Shown here in pieces: positions 1 through 7,462 of a DNA stretch of 7,762 nucleotides. The notes under the pieces were generated by a model. It saw nothing but the letters and a program-made list of their open reading frames with translations, was not told the DNA's origin and did no database searches. The stretch comes from Prevotella sp. (lineage in GTDB: Bacteria > Bacteroidota > Bacteroidia > Bacteroidales > Bacteroidaceae). The stretch lies in contig JAEEZP010000207.1 in the NCBI GenBank assembly GCA_016291915.1, positions 1-7,762 of the forward strand, given 5' to 3'. A program made the translations under genes and the position numbers. The first letter of the stretch is position 1. Each line of letters starts with the position of its first letter.

Positions 1-242
1 TCACCTCAAGCTATTATGACGGCGTGAATTTCGCCCGACTGATCAACGACCAACAGAAGGGATGGTTCTCTTTCGGCTATTGTGATGATGTGGTGCCCCC
101 CACAACGACATGGTCTACCTATAACATCGTGACGGGTCCAAAGGAGATTTCTCCCTATCAGGCTACTTGGCATTTCTGGTTCCAGGAGCAGTGGGATGAA
201 TGGGAAAACTGGTTGTTGAAGCAACTGGGAGTCAGGAAGTAG
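1..242 (+). CDS. Acetyl (xylan) esterase, CE7 / cephalosporin-C deacetylase family, C-terminal fragment
   Basis: Only the last 79 residues are present; the reading frame is open from base 3 and ends at TAG 240-242. CE7 enzymes are alpha/beta-hydrolases that remove O-acetyl groups from sugars and oligosaccharides. The visible part carries the C-terminal half of the family catalytic site: YDGVNFARLI, then GYCDDVVPPTTTW with the likely catalytic Asp encoded at 84-86, then YNIVTGPKEI, and the likely catalytic His in TWHFW encoded at 171-173. The Asp-to-His distance is 29 residues, matching my recollection of the Thermotoga CE7 enzyme (GLMD...NNH). The nucleophile serine and any signal peptide lie outside the window, so cell location cannot be read. 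Its place 61 nt before a mannanase suggests it deacetylates mannan or manno-oligosaccharides (inference). The chance of another alpha/beta-hydrolase family is small but real because so little is visible. Confidence 0.78.
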   Translation, partial: TSSYYDGVNFARLINDQQKGWFSFGYCDDVVPPTTTWSTYNIVTGPKEISPYQATWHFWFQEQWDEWENWLLKQLGVRK

Positions 243-284
243 TTTAGAGTGTAGAGTGCAGAGTTTAGAGTGTGGAGTTTAGAG
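241..284. repeat. Six tandem heptamers, consensus AGTKYRG
   Basis: The sequence reads in perfect 7-bp register as AGTTTAG, AGTGTAG, AGTGCAG, AGTTTAG, AGTGTGG, AGTTTAG, followed by a partial AG. No indel breaks the register; variation is confined to positions 4, 5 and 6 of the unit. The array starts inside the TAG stop codon of the esterase gene (its A and G are the first two bases of unit 1) and ends 19 nt before the GH26 start codon. The array is too direct-repeat-like and lacks the inverted symmetry of a terminator. Its function is unknown; slippage changing the copy number would alter only the gap between the two genes. Confidence 0.85.
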
Positions 285-303
285 ACATTAAATATTAGGA
301 GTT

Positions 304-1377
304 TTGAAAAAGATATTTTTATTTGCCTTTGCAGCGATGATGATTACTGCTTGTGCCACGAAGAAGGATGCCAATGATGGAAAGACCATTGCTAATCAGT
401 TGGAGGAGCGTCTTGCCTCTTTGCAACAGAAAGGATATATGGCTGGTCATCAGGATGATCCCTTCTATGGTGTAACCTGGGAATGGGAATATGGTAGGAG
501 TGATGTGAAGGATATTACCGGTGATTATCCCGCAGTGATGGGATTCGATCTTGGCGGCATCGAGAAGGGTGATGAGAAAAACCTCGACAGTGTGCCGTTT
601 ATGCGTATCCGTGAACAACTGTTGGCTCATGTGGCACGTGGAGGTATCGTAACACTGAGTTGGCATCCCCGTAACCCGCTTACCAGCGGCAATGCCTGGG
701 ATGTCAGTGATACCACTGTTGTGAGAAGTATTCTGCCCAATGGAGAGAAGCACGAATTGTTCCAGACATGGATGAAAAGGGTTGCCGACTTCATCGAAAC
801 ATTGAAAACAGACGAGGGCGTGCGGGTGCCGATTATTTTCCGTCCTTGGCATGAGAACAACGGTTCTTGGTTTTGGTGGGGACAGAAATTATGTTCTGAT
901 GAGGAATTCCACGGATTATGGAACATGCTGCAGGATTATATGAATGAGCGAGGATTCAGCAACCTGCTCTGGAGTTATTCGCCCAACCTTGACGGACAGT
1001 GGACAACAGAACGTTTCTTAGCACGTTATCCCGGCGACGACCGTGTGACACTCATCGGCGAGGACGCTTACCAGTGGGGTACAGAGGAGGAGTTCCGAAG
1101 TGGTGTGACTGCCGATCTGGATTTCCTCAGTGCATTTGCCAAGGAACATGGCAAACTGTTGGCCATGACGGAGTGCGGCTATAAGAACATGCCGGAAGCC
1201 GACTGGTGGACAAGGGTGCTGAAACCGTTGATGGATAAATACCCCATCTGCTATTTCCTTTTGTGGAGAAATTATAAGAAGGAGTATTTCGGTCCGTCAC
1301 CCAGTTTGCCCTGCGGTGAAGACTACAAGAAACTGTACGAAGCAGAAAACACATTATTCTTGAACGATATAAAATAA
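304..1377 (+). CDS. GH26 endo-beta-1,4-mannanase, lipoprotein
   Basis: 357 residues. GH26 enzymes cleave beta-1,4-mannan with retention of configuration; the B. fragilis ManA type mainly releases mannobiose. Residues 1-17 form a lipoprotein signal: MKK, a hydrophobic stretch, and the lipobox ITAC with acylated Cys17. The catalytic domain fills about 40-350. The acid/base is Glu184 in RPWHENNGSWFWWG (180-193), and the nucleophile is Glu290 in LLAMTECGY; SWHPRNP (119-125) is another conserved active-site strand. All catalytic residues are present and no extra binding module is seen. After Cys17 come A-T-K-K-D, which lacks the acidic run typical of Bacteroidetes surface lipoproteins, so a periplasmic location is more likely (inference). 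The start is TTG 304: a stop lies in frame at 289-291, and the next ATG (337) would destroy the signal peptide. AGGAG at 297-301 sits unusually close, 2 nt before it. GH130 follows after 4 nt. Confidence 0.93.
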   Translation: MKKIFLFAFAAMMITACATKKDANDGKTIANQLEERLASLQQKGYMAGHQDDPFYGVTWEWEYGRSDVKDITGDYPAVMGFDLGGIEKGDEKNLDSVPFMRIREQLLAHVARGGIVTLSWHPRNPLTSGNAWDVSDTTVVRSILPNGEKHELFQTWMKRVADFIETLKTDEGVRVPIIFRPWHENNGSWFWWGQKLCSDEEFHGLWNMLQDYMNERGFSNLLWSYSPNLDGQWTTERFLARYPGDDRVTLIGEDAYQWGTEEEFRSGVTADLDFLSAFAKEHGKLLAMTECGYKNMPEADWWTRVLKPLMDKYPICYFLLWRNYKKEYFGPSPSLPCGEDYKKLYEAENTLFLNDIK

Positions 1378-1381
1378 GTAT

Positions 1382-2542
1382 ATGGACGATTTTGCAAAAA
1401 GAGTAAATTTGCTGCATGAGCATCATGAGCAGCTGCTATGTCGCAAAAACAACCCCATCGAATGGGGAAACGGAATCTATGAGAAGTATATGTATCCCAT
1501 TCTCACTGCCGAGCATACACCTTTGGAGTGGAGGTACGACTTCAATGAGCACGACAATCCATACCTGATGCAACGCATCATGATGAATGCCACGCTCAAC
1601 AGTGGAGCACTGAAGTGGAACGGTAAGTATGTGCTGGTGGTACGTGTTGAGGGCGCCGACCGCAAATCGTTCTTTGCCGTGGCAGAGAGTCCTAACGGTA
1701 TCGACAACTTCCGTTTTTGGAAAGAACCGATCACGATGCCTGATACGGATGATCCTGCCACCAATATTTATGATATGCGAATAACGCAACATGAAGATGG
1801 ATGGATCTATGGGGTGTTCTGTGCAGAGCGCCATGATCCCTCTCAGCCACATAACCTCAGTGCGGCAACCGCCACAGCAGCCATCGCTCGTACGAAGGAC
1901 CTCATAAACTGGGAGCGTTTGCCAGACCTGAAGGCAAAGAGTCAGCAACGTAATGTGGTGCTCCATCCGGAGTTTGTGGATGGAAAGTATGCTTTCTATA
2001 CCCGTCCGCAAGATGGATTCATCGACACAGGAAGCGGCGGTGGTATCGGTTGGGCGCTTGTCGACGACATCACGCATGCCGAGATCAAGGAAGAGAAAAT
2101 CATCAATGCCCGTTACTATCACACCATCTGTGAGGTGAAGAACGGTGAGGGACCGCATCCCATCAAGACACCAAAGGGATGGCTCCATCTGGCACATGGC
2201 GTACGAGGCACTGCCGATGGACTGCGCTATGTATTATATATGTATATGACATCGCTGGAGGATCCTACCAAGGTTATCGCACAACCGGGCGGTTACTTCC
2301 TGGTGCCGGAAGGTGATGAATACTTAGGTGATGTGATGAACGTAGCCTTTGCTAACGGTTGGATTGCCGATGAGGATGGTAAGGTGTTTATCTACTATGC
2401 CTCTGCTGATACCCGTATGCATGTGGCTACCTCTACCATCGATAAACTGGTGGACTATTGCATGAATACTCCAGAGGACGGTCTGACGACAACGGCTTCT
2501 GTGGAGACCATCAAAAAGTTAATTAAAAAGAATACACTATAA
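1382..2542 (+). CDS. GH130 4-O-beta-D-mannosyl-D-glucose phosphorylase
   Basis: 386 residues, no signal peptide, so cytoplasmic. The reaction is Man-beta-1,4-Glc plus phosphate to alpha-mannose-1-phosphate plus glucose, the last step of the mannobiose pathway. The protein is a single five-bladed beta-propeller domain. The proposed catalytic acid is Asp131 in NIYDMRITQHEDGWIYG; the residue number equals that reported for the B. fragilis mannosylglucose phosphorylase (Asp131, from memory), and total length is close to it. Other family-like stretches are RNVVLHPEFVDGKY (190-203), YTRPQDGF (206-213), ARYYHTICEVKNGEGPHPIKT (starting at 243, basic and aromatic residues of the active site) and WLHLAHGVR (267-275). 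A mannan-oligosaccharide phosphorylase (GH130 subfamily 2) is the main alternative, but the close match in motif position and the adjacent epimerase gene favour subfamily 1. The stop overlaps the next start by one base (TAATG), suggesting translational coupling. Confidence 0.92.
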   Translation: MDDFAKRVNLLHEHHEQLLCRKNNPIEWGNGIYEKYMYPILTAEHTPLEWRYDFNEHDNPYLMQRIMMNATLNSGALKWNGKYVLVVRVEGADRKSFFAVAESPNGIDNFRFWKEPITMPDTDDPATNIYDMRITQHEDGWIYGVFCAERHDPSQPHNLSAATATAAIARTKDLINWERLPDLKAKSQQRNVVLHPEFVDGKYAFYTRPQDGFIDTGSGGGIGWALVDDITHAEIKEEKIINARYYHTICEVKNGEGPHPIKTPKGWLHLAHGVRGTADGLRYVLYMYMTSLEDPTKVIAQPGGYFLVPEGDEYLGDVMNVAFANGWIADEDGKVFIYYASADTRMHVATSTIDKLVDYCMNTPEDGLTTTASVETIKKLIKKNTL

Positions 2543-3885
2543 TGGCTACTTTAAAAGAAAAATTCGGCTATGCACTTGGTGATGCCGCAGCAGGAGGTAT
2601 CACATGGAAGATTATGTCTATCGCCTTCCCCCTCTTCTTCACCAATGTCTTCGGCCTTACCTTTGCTGATGCGGCAACCCTGATGCTTATCGCACGTATG
2701 TTCGACGTGGTGACAGACCCCCTGATGGGAGCACTGGCAGACCGCACTCAGAGTCGATGGGGAACCTACAGACCCTGGCTTATCTTCGGAGCAGTGCCTT
2801 TAGGACTGATCTTCGCGCTGCTTCTTTATACGCCCGACTTCGGACCTGTGGGCAAACGGATATGGGCATACTCCCTCTATCTGTTGATGATGGCGACATA
2901 TACAGCAGTGAATGTGCCGTACGGTTCACTATTAGGTGTGATGACCGATGATGACAATGAGAAGAACCAGTTCTCCTCTTTCCGTATGGTGGGAGCCTAT
3001 GCCATGGGTTTCATCACCCTGTTGTCATTCCCTTACCTGCAGAAGTTTGTGGGAGGAACCGAGCAGCATCAGTATGCCGTGCTTGGAGCCTTCTTCGGAA
3101 TATTAGCCACCTTAGGCACCTTGGCTTGCGGACTGTTGACCAAAGAGCGCCTCAAACCGGTAAGAGCAGAGAAATTCTCATTCAAGCCCTTTGCAGACCT
3201 CTTCCGTAACAAACCATGGATTATCCTGACACTCATCGGTGTATGTACGAATTTCTTCAATGGTTTCCGTTACGCGGTGGCCGGTTATCTGTTTGAGTAT
3301 TGTCTCAAGGGAGATGTGACCATCAGCGGATTCATCATCAACTATACCGTGTTCATGACCTTCGGAGAACTCACCTGTATGATCTTTGGCGGTCTGTCAC
3401 CGAAGTTTACAGAGTGGATCGGATCGAAGCGTAAGGCTTTTATGGCGGCTGCCCTTATCTGTGTGGTATTCTCCGTAGGCTTCTTCTTCGTTCCTATGGA
3501 TCCCGCATATATATGGGTGATGGTATTGCTGGTCATTCTTACCTCTATCGGAATCGGAATCTTCTCCCCCCTGCTGTGGTCTATGTATGCCGACGTGGCT
3601 GACTATGCTACGGAGAAGAACGGAACATCATCGACAGGTCTTATCTTCTCTTCAGGAACTATGGCACAGAAGTTTGGTACTGCCATCAGTGGTTCGCTCG
3701 TGGCTTTGTTCCTCGGATTGGCAGGAGCACGTATGTTGACCGATGAGATGGGTAATACCAGTGTGGATCCCGCATCGATCACCGACTCTGTGCTCTCGAT
3801 GGTATGGAATCTCTTCTCTCTCTTCCCCGCTATCATTGCTGCGTTGATTATTGTGCTAACTTATTTCTATCCGATAAAGAAATGA
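2542..3885 (+). CDS. Sugar:cation symporter, GPH family (MFS superfamily)
   Basis: 447 residues, polytopic, with about twelve hydrophobic segments and a cytoplasmic central loop near 200-220. The GPH signature lies at the loop between helices 2 and 3: FDVVTDPLMG followed by ADRTQSRWGTYRPW (67-80). Asp55 and Asp59 fall on the positions of the two helix-II aspartates that bind Na+ in MelB. The MelB sugar-contact Asp124 appears to be Asn124 here (VNVPYG), as in many GPH members; this comparison is from memory without an alignment. The role, inferred from context, is to carry mannobiose or related manno-oligosaccharides across the inner membrane driven by Na+ or H+. In the B. fragilis mannan operon a transporter of this kind sits in the same place between GH130 and the epimerase. 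It overlaps the upstream gene by 1 nt and the downstream gene by 4 nt (ATGA). The exact substrate cannot be read from sequence. Confidence 0.92.
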   Translation: MATLKEKFGYALGDAAAGGITWKIMSIAFPLFFTNVFGLTFADAATLMLIARMFDVVTDPLMGALADRTQSRWGTYRPWLIFGAVPLGLIFALLLYTPDFGPVGKRIWAYSLYLLMMATYTAVNVPYGSLLGVMTDDDNEKNQFSSFRMVGAYAMGFITLLSFPYLQKFVGGTEQHQYAVLGAFFGILATLGTLACGLLTKERLKPVRAEKFSFKPFADLFRNKPWIILTLIGVCTNFFNGFRYAVAGYLFEYCLKGDVTISGFIINYTVFMTFGELTCMIFGGLSPKFTEWIGSKRKAFMAAALICVVFSVGFFFVPMDPAYIWVMVLLVILTSIGIGIFSPLLWSMYADVADYATEKNGTSSTGLIFSSGTMAQKFGTAISGSLVALFLGLAGARMLTDEMGNTSVDPASITDSVLSMVWNLFSLFPAIIAALIIVLTYFYPIKK

Positions 3886-5183
3886 TAGGGAATCAGAAAA
3901 GAGACTCTCATATAGTAGCAACCATGAAAATGGAGATGCAGGATGTGTTGGAAAACAACATCCTGCGTTTCTGGCTTGATAAGATGCAGGATGATGAGAA
4001 CGGCGGCTTCTACGGTCAGATGACCGGACGTGGACAACTCATCAAGGAGGCTGACAAGGGGGCTATCCTTAATGCAAGGATTCTCTGGTCGTTCTCGGCT
4101 GCCTACCGTGTATTGGGTAAAAAGGAGTATCTGGAGGCTGCTACACGGGCTAAAGAATACTTCATCAGTCATTTTATCGACCATGAATATGGTGGTGTCT
4201 TCTGGAGTCTTGACTATAAGGGACAACCTAAAGATACGAAGAAACAGTTCTATGCTATTGGTTTTGCCATCTACGGACTCAGTGAGTATGCGCGTGCTAC
4301 GGGTGATCATGAAGCACTTGACTATGCAATACAACTCTATGAGAACATAGAGGAGCATGCCTTGGATCACGTTTATAATGGTTATATAGAGGCATGTACC
4401 CGTGAGTGGGGCGTGATGGAGGATATGCGTCTGTCGGACCTTGATGCCAACTACCCTAAGTCGCAGAATACGCATCTGCATATCATTGAGCCTTACACCA
4501 ACCTCTACCGGTGTATGAGAGAGTTCCAGGCTGCCCAGTCGTGTAATTATGTTCCTGCTATCGGCGCTGTCCTTCCCGTTGCCATTACCGTTCAACCGGA
4601 AACGTTTGCCAGGGTAGAGGCTTCGTTGCGTAATCTGATCCATATCTTCACCGATCATATCCTTAATCCCGCTACTCATCATCTTGACCTTTTCTTCGAG
4701 ATGGACTGGACACGAGGTGCCGGACATCTGGAGAGTTACGGACATGACATCGAGTGTTCTTGGCTGATGCATGAGGCAGCACTTGTCTTAGGCGACAAGG
4801 ATATATTAAATAAGGTGGAGCCTATCGTGCGTGAGGTGGCAAAAGCCTCTGAGAAAGGACTGACCCCTGATGGCTCAATGATCCATGAGGCCAATCTGGA
4901 TGCAGGAACCGTTGATGACGACCTGCACTGGTGGGTACAGGCAGAGAACGTTGTGGGATGGATGAACATCTATCAGTATTTCGGCGATGAGGATGCCTTG
5001 CAGAAGGCTCTTCATGGTTGGGAATACATCAAACAGAACCTGATAGACAAAGAGAATGGCGAATGGTATTGGAGTCGTCATAAGGACGGTTCACTGAATC
5101 TGGACGACGACCATGCCGGATTCTGGAAATGTCCGTATCATAACAGTCGTATGTGTATGGAGATCTTAGAGAGATTTGTTTAA
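3882..5183 (+). CDS. AGE-family cellobiose/mannobiose 2-epimerase
   Basis: 433 residues from the chosen start, no signal peptide, cytoplasmic (alpha/alpha)6 barrel. It interconverts the reducing-end glucose and mannose of beta-1,4-disaccharides; here the likely job is mannobiose to mannosylglucose, the substrate of the GH130 enzyme two genes upstream. Family motifs in order: NGGFYG (40-45), LNARILWSFS with Arg66 (63-72), NTHLHIIEPYTNLYR (196-210), SYGHDIECSWLMHEA with putative catalytic His288 (285-299), LHWWVQAE (348-355), and FWKCPYHNSRMCME with the second catalytic His420 (414-427). These fit cellobiose 2-epimerases rather than N-acylglucosamine 2-epimerases. The start is ATG 3882, whose ATGA overlaps the transporter stop; ATG 3924 (MKMEMQDVLENN) gives 419 residues and may fit homologues equally well. 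An open frame back to 3804 would overlap the transporter by 82 nt and is unlikely. About 25 residues at 213-238 look inserted compared with the family as I recall it. Confidence 0.92.
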   Translation: MIGNQKRDSHIVATMKMEMQDVLENNILRFWLDKMQDDENGGFYGQMTGRGQLIKEADKGAILNARILWSFSAAYRVLGKKEYLEAATRAKEYFISHFIDHEYGGVFWSLDYKGQPKDTKKQFYAIGFAIYGLSEYARATGDHEALDYAIQLYENIEEHALDHVYNGYIEACTREWGVMEDMRLSDLDANYPKSQNTHLHIIEPYTNLYRCMREFQAAQSCNYVPAIGAVLPVAITVQPETFARVEASLRNLIHIFTDHILNPATHHLDLFFEMDWTRGAGHLESYGHDIECSWLMHEAALVLGDKDILNKVEPIVREVAKASEKGLTPDGSMIHEANLDAGTVDDDLHWWVQAENVVGWMNIYQYFGDEDALQKALHGWEYIKQNLIDKENGEWYWSRHKDGSLNLDDDHAGFWKCPYHNSRMCMEILERFV

Positions 5184-5204
5184 TTATTTATTACCTTATT
5201 ATAT

Positions 5205-7391
5205 ATGTATAGGAAAACATTGATGATGGGAGTGATGCTGCTCCTCGGTTATATGACAACTTATGCATGGCAGGGTGAAGTGGTTGTCGAGACCCCCAAT
5301 ACCCAACTGCTGCTTACGGCTCATGAAGGTAGTGACCTGCGACAGTCATACTATGGCGACAAGAGCGCGACCATCCAACAGTTGCGTGATGCCGGCAGTG
5401 ATCTGAACGTCCATGCCTTGCCAGCCTTCGGTACTGTCGATGCCGTTCATGTGCCGGCATTTCAGGTGCAGCACGCAGATGGTGACCTGAACGTAGAACT
5501 GACGGTTACCGGTTATGAGGTGAAGGATGAGGCTCGTGCCAAACTACACATCTTCACCATGAAGGATAAACTGATGCCTGTAACCGTGAAGGTGTATTAT
5601 AAGGCATACAAGAACGTGGATGTCATTGAGACATGGACGGAGATCGTCCACCAGGAGAAAAAGGCTATTACCTTGAAGCGTTTTGATTCCGGACATCTTA
5701 CCCTGCGACAGGGTGATGTATGGATCACACACTTGCATGGTAACTGGGCAGCAGAGGCCGAGCCAACCATGGAGCCGCTGACATTGGGCATGAAGACGAT
5801 ACGTAACAGTGACGGTGCGCGTAATTCGCATCTGGATGCACCGGAGATCATGCTGTCGCTTGATGGTAAACCGCAGGAACAGACAGGACGTACCATCGGA
5901 CTGGCTCTCTGTTGGAGTGGTAACTTCGAACTGCGTGTCAATACACTCAGTCATAAGGAACATCATGTCTATGCAGGCATAGACCCACTGTCATCGGAAT
6001 ATGTGCTCGAACCGAAAAAGGTGTTCGAGACTCCGCATCTGGCCTTGGCCTATAGTCATGATGGTATGGGTGGTGTGAGTCGTATCTTCCACAATTGGGC
6101 ACGTAAAGAGGGAATGCTGCACAGAGGAATGAAGACCGGTGATATCCTGCTCAACTCCTGGGAGGGTATCTATCTGGACATCACGGAAGAGAAGATCATC
6201 AAGATGATGGATGATATCGCTGCTTTCGGTGGTGAGTTGTTCGTGATGGATGACGGATGGTTTGGTGACAAATATCCTCGTAAGAAAGATGACTCTTCTT
6301 TAGGCGACTGGGTGGTAGACAAGAGTAAACTGCCCAATGGCATCAAGGCACTTACCGATGCTGCCCGTCAACGGAAAATAAAGTTCGGCATCTGGATAGA
6401 ACCAGAGATGACCAACACCACCAGTGAACTGTATGAGCAGCATCCCGACTGGGTGTTGCAGACAAAGGGAAGACAACTGAAGTTGGGTCGTGGAGGTACA
6501 CAGATCGTACTCGATATGGCTAATCCCAAGGTGCAGGACTTTGTCTTCAAGGTTGTTGATGACCTGATGACACAATATCCCGAGATATCCTATATCAAGT
6601 GGGATGCCAATGCCAGTATACAGAACTATGGTTCGCTGTATCTCCCAAAGTCTAAACAGAATAACCTTTCCATCGACTATCATCGCGGTCTTATCAAGAC
6701 CCTGAAGCGTATTCGGGAGAAATATCCTGACCTCGTTATTCAGGACTGTGCCTCGGGAGGTGGACGTGCCAACTACGGACTGCTGCCCTACTTCGATGAG
6801 TTCTGGGTAAGTGACAATACAGATGCCCTTCAACGGGTGTATATACAATATGGTACCAGTTTGTTCTTCCCAGCCAATGCCATGGCACAGCATATCAACC
6901 ATGTGCCATATTGGAATACGGGTGGACGTGTCATTCCTGTAAAGTTCCGTTGTGATGTGGCCATGAGCGGTCGGTTAGGCATCGAACTGCAACCTAAGGA
7001 TATGACAGACGAGGAGCGTCAGCAGTGTACGACATGCTTTGCCGACTACAAGCGTCTGCGCCCCATTGTCCAGACGGGTAATCTCTATCGTCTTATCTCT
7101 CCTTATGAGAACAAGGGAGTATCGAGTCTGATGTATGTTGATGATCCCAAGGATCAGGCCGTGCTGTTTGTGTATAAGATAGTCAACTACTGTGATCAGC
7201 CCCTGCCCCGACTTCGTCTTGCAGGACTCAACCCTGAGAAGACCTATACGCTTCATGAGCGGAATATCAGGGTCAATCAAAAGGCTTGTTCCCTTGATGG
7301 GAAACAGTTTACCGGTCGGTTCTTGATGGATGTTGGTATAGAAATCCCTCTTTGGGAGGATTATGCATCACGTGTTTTTGAAATAAAATAG
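5205..7391 (+). CDS. GH36 alpha-galactosidase, secreted
   Basis: 728 residues, a normal length for the GH36 alpha-galactosidases that form tetramers. It releases terminal alpha-1,6-linked galactose from galactomannan, galactoglucomannan or raffinose-type sugars. A type I signal peptide is visible (MYRK, hydrophobic 6-19, likely cleavage after TTYA at residue 21), so it should act in the periplasm. Domains: N-terminal beta-sandwich about 28-290, TIM-barrel melibiase domain about 290-635, C-terminal beta-domain about 640-726. Motifs: NSWEGIYLDITEEK (317-330), VMDDGWFG (347-354), LGDW (366-369), WIEPEM (397-402), KWDAN with nucleophile Asp467 (465-469), CASGGGR (515-521) and FWVSDNTDA with acid/base Asp537 (533-541). 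All key residues are intact. It lies 21 nt after the epimerase, in the same unit, which points to galactose-substituted mannan as the target. The ATG at 5205 is preceded by an A/T-rich leader without a clear ribosome binding site, usual for Bacteroidetes. Confidence 0.95.
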   Translation: MYRKTLMMGVMLLLGYMTTYAWQGEVVVETPNTQLLLTAHEGSDLRQSYYGDKSATIQQLRDAGSDLNVHALPAFGTVDAVHVPAFQVQHADGDLNVELTVTGYEVKDEARAKLHIFTMKDKLMPVTVKVYYKAYKNVDVIETWTEIVHQEKKAITLKRFDSGHLTLRQGDVWITHLHGNWAAEAEPTMEPLTLGMKTIRNSDGARNSHLDAPEIMLSLDGKPQEQTGRTIGLALCWSGNFELRVNTLSHKEHHVYAGIDPLSSEYVLEPKKVFETPHLALAYSHDGMGGVSRIFHNWARKEGMLHRGMKTGDILLNSWEGIYLDITEEKIIKMMDDIAAFGGELFVMDDGWFGDKYPRKKDDSSLGDWVVDKSKLPNGIKALTDAARQRKIKFGIWIEPEMTNTTSELYEQHPDWVLQTKGRQLKLGRGGTQIVLDMANPKVQDFVFKVVDDLMTQYPEISYIKWDANASIQNYGSLYLPKSKQNNLSIDYHRGLIKTLKRIREKYPDLVIQDCASGGGRANYGLLPYFDEFWVSDNTDALQRVYIQYGTSLFFPANAMAQHINHVPYWNTGGRVIPVKFRCDVAMSGRLGIELQPKDMTDEERQQCTTCFADYKRLRPIVQTGNLYRLISPYENKGVSSLMYVDDPKDQAVLFVYKIVNYCDQPLPRLRLAGLNPEKTYTLHERNIRVNQKACSLDGKQFTGRFLMDVGIEIPLWEDYASRVFEIK

Positions 7392-7433
7392 CAATTTATC
7401 AAAAAAGTGTCAGTAATTAATAGATAAATGTAA

Positions 7434-7462
7434 TTGTGATATTAAATTAATCACTAATTTTA
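7434..7462 (+). promoter_or_regulatory. Possible Bacteroidetes-type promoter for the SusC gene
   Basis: In the 136-nt gap after GH36, TAATTTTA (7455-7462) differs at one base from the Bacteroides -7 motif TAnnTTTG, and TTG (7434-7436) lies 18 nt upstream as a possible -33 element. If real, the transcript would have a leader of about 55-60 nt before the ATG at 7528. The region is very A/T-rich, so a chance match is quite possible, and the SusC gene may instead be read through from upstream. Confidence 0.3.
7436..7454. repeat. Inverted repeat GTGAT-N9-ATCAC, possible operator
   Basis: Five-base arms GTGAT (7436-7440) and ATCAC (7450-7454) flank a 9-nt A/T spacer. Arm centres are 14 bp apart, which could suit a dimeric regulator, and the repeat lies between the proposed -33 and -7 elements of the SusC gene. 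The spacing does not match the CRP consensus (TGTGA-N6-TCACA). As a hairpin it would be weak and has no T-run, so it is a poor terminator. The regulator is unknown. Confidence 0.25.

Noticed and set aside
241..303. Promoter or CRISPR-like array before the mannanase
   Set aside because: The 7-bp units have no spacers, so it is not CRISPR; the single TAnnTTTG-like match (TAGTTTAG) coincides with the stop codon and lacks a fitting -33 element.
1436..2197. Open frame of 253 codons on the - strand across the GH130 gene
   Set aside because: Antisense to a clear GH130 coding region, no recognisable motif in its translation.
3867..4772. Long open frame of 301 codons on the - strand across the epimerase gene
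   Set aside because: It is antisense to a gene with a complete set of family motifs, its translation shows no recognisable domain, and it has no start context; it is a shadow of codon usage.
7394..7429. ATTTATC / GATAAAT inverted repeat just after the GH36 stop as a terminator
   Set aside because: Arms are A/T-rich, the loop would be 22 nt, and no T-run follows the second arm; in such A/T-rich DNA this is expected by chance.
7435..7454. CRP-like operator TGTGA...TCAC
   Set aside because: The half-sites are 11 nt apart rather than the 6 nt of the CRP consensus, and CRP-type control is not expected to use this form in Bacteroidales; kept only as an unspecified inverted repeat.
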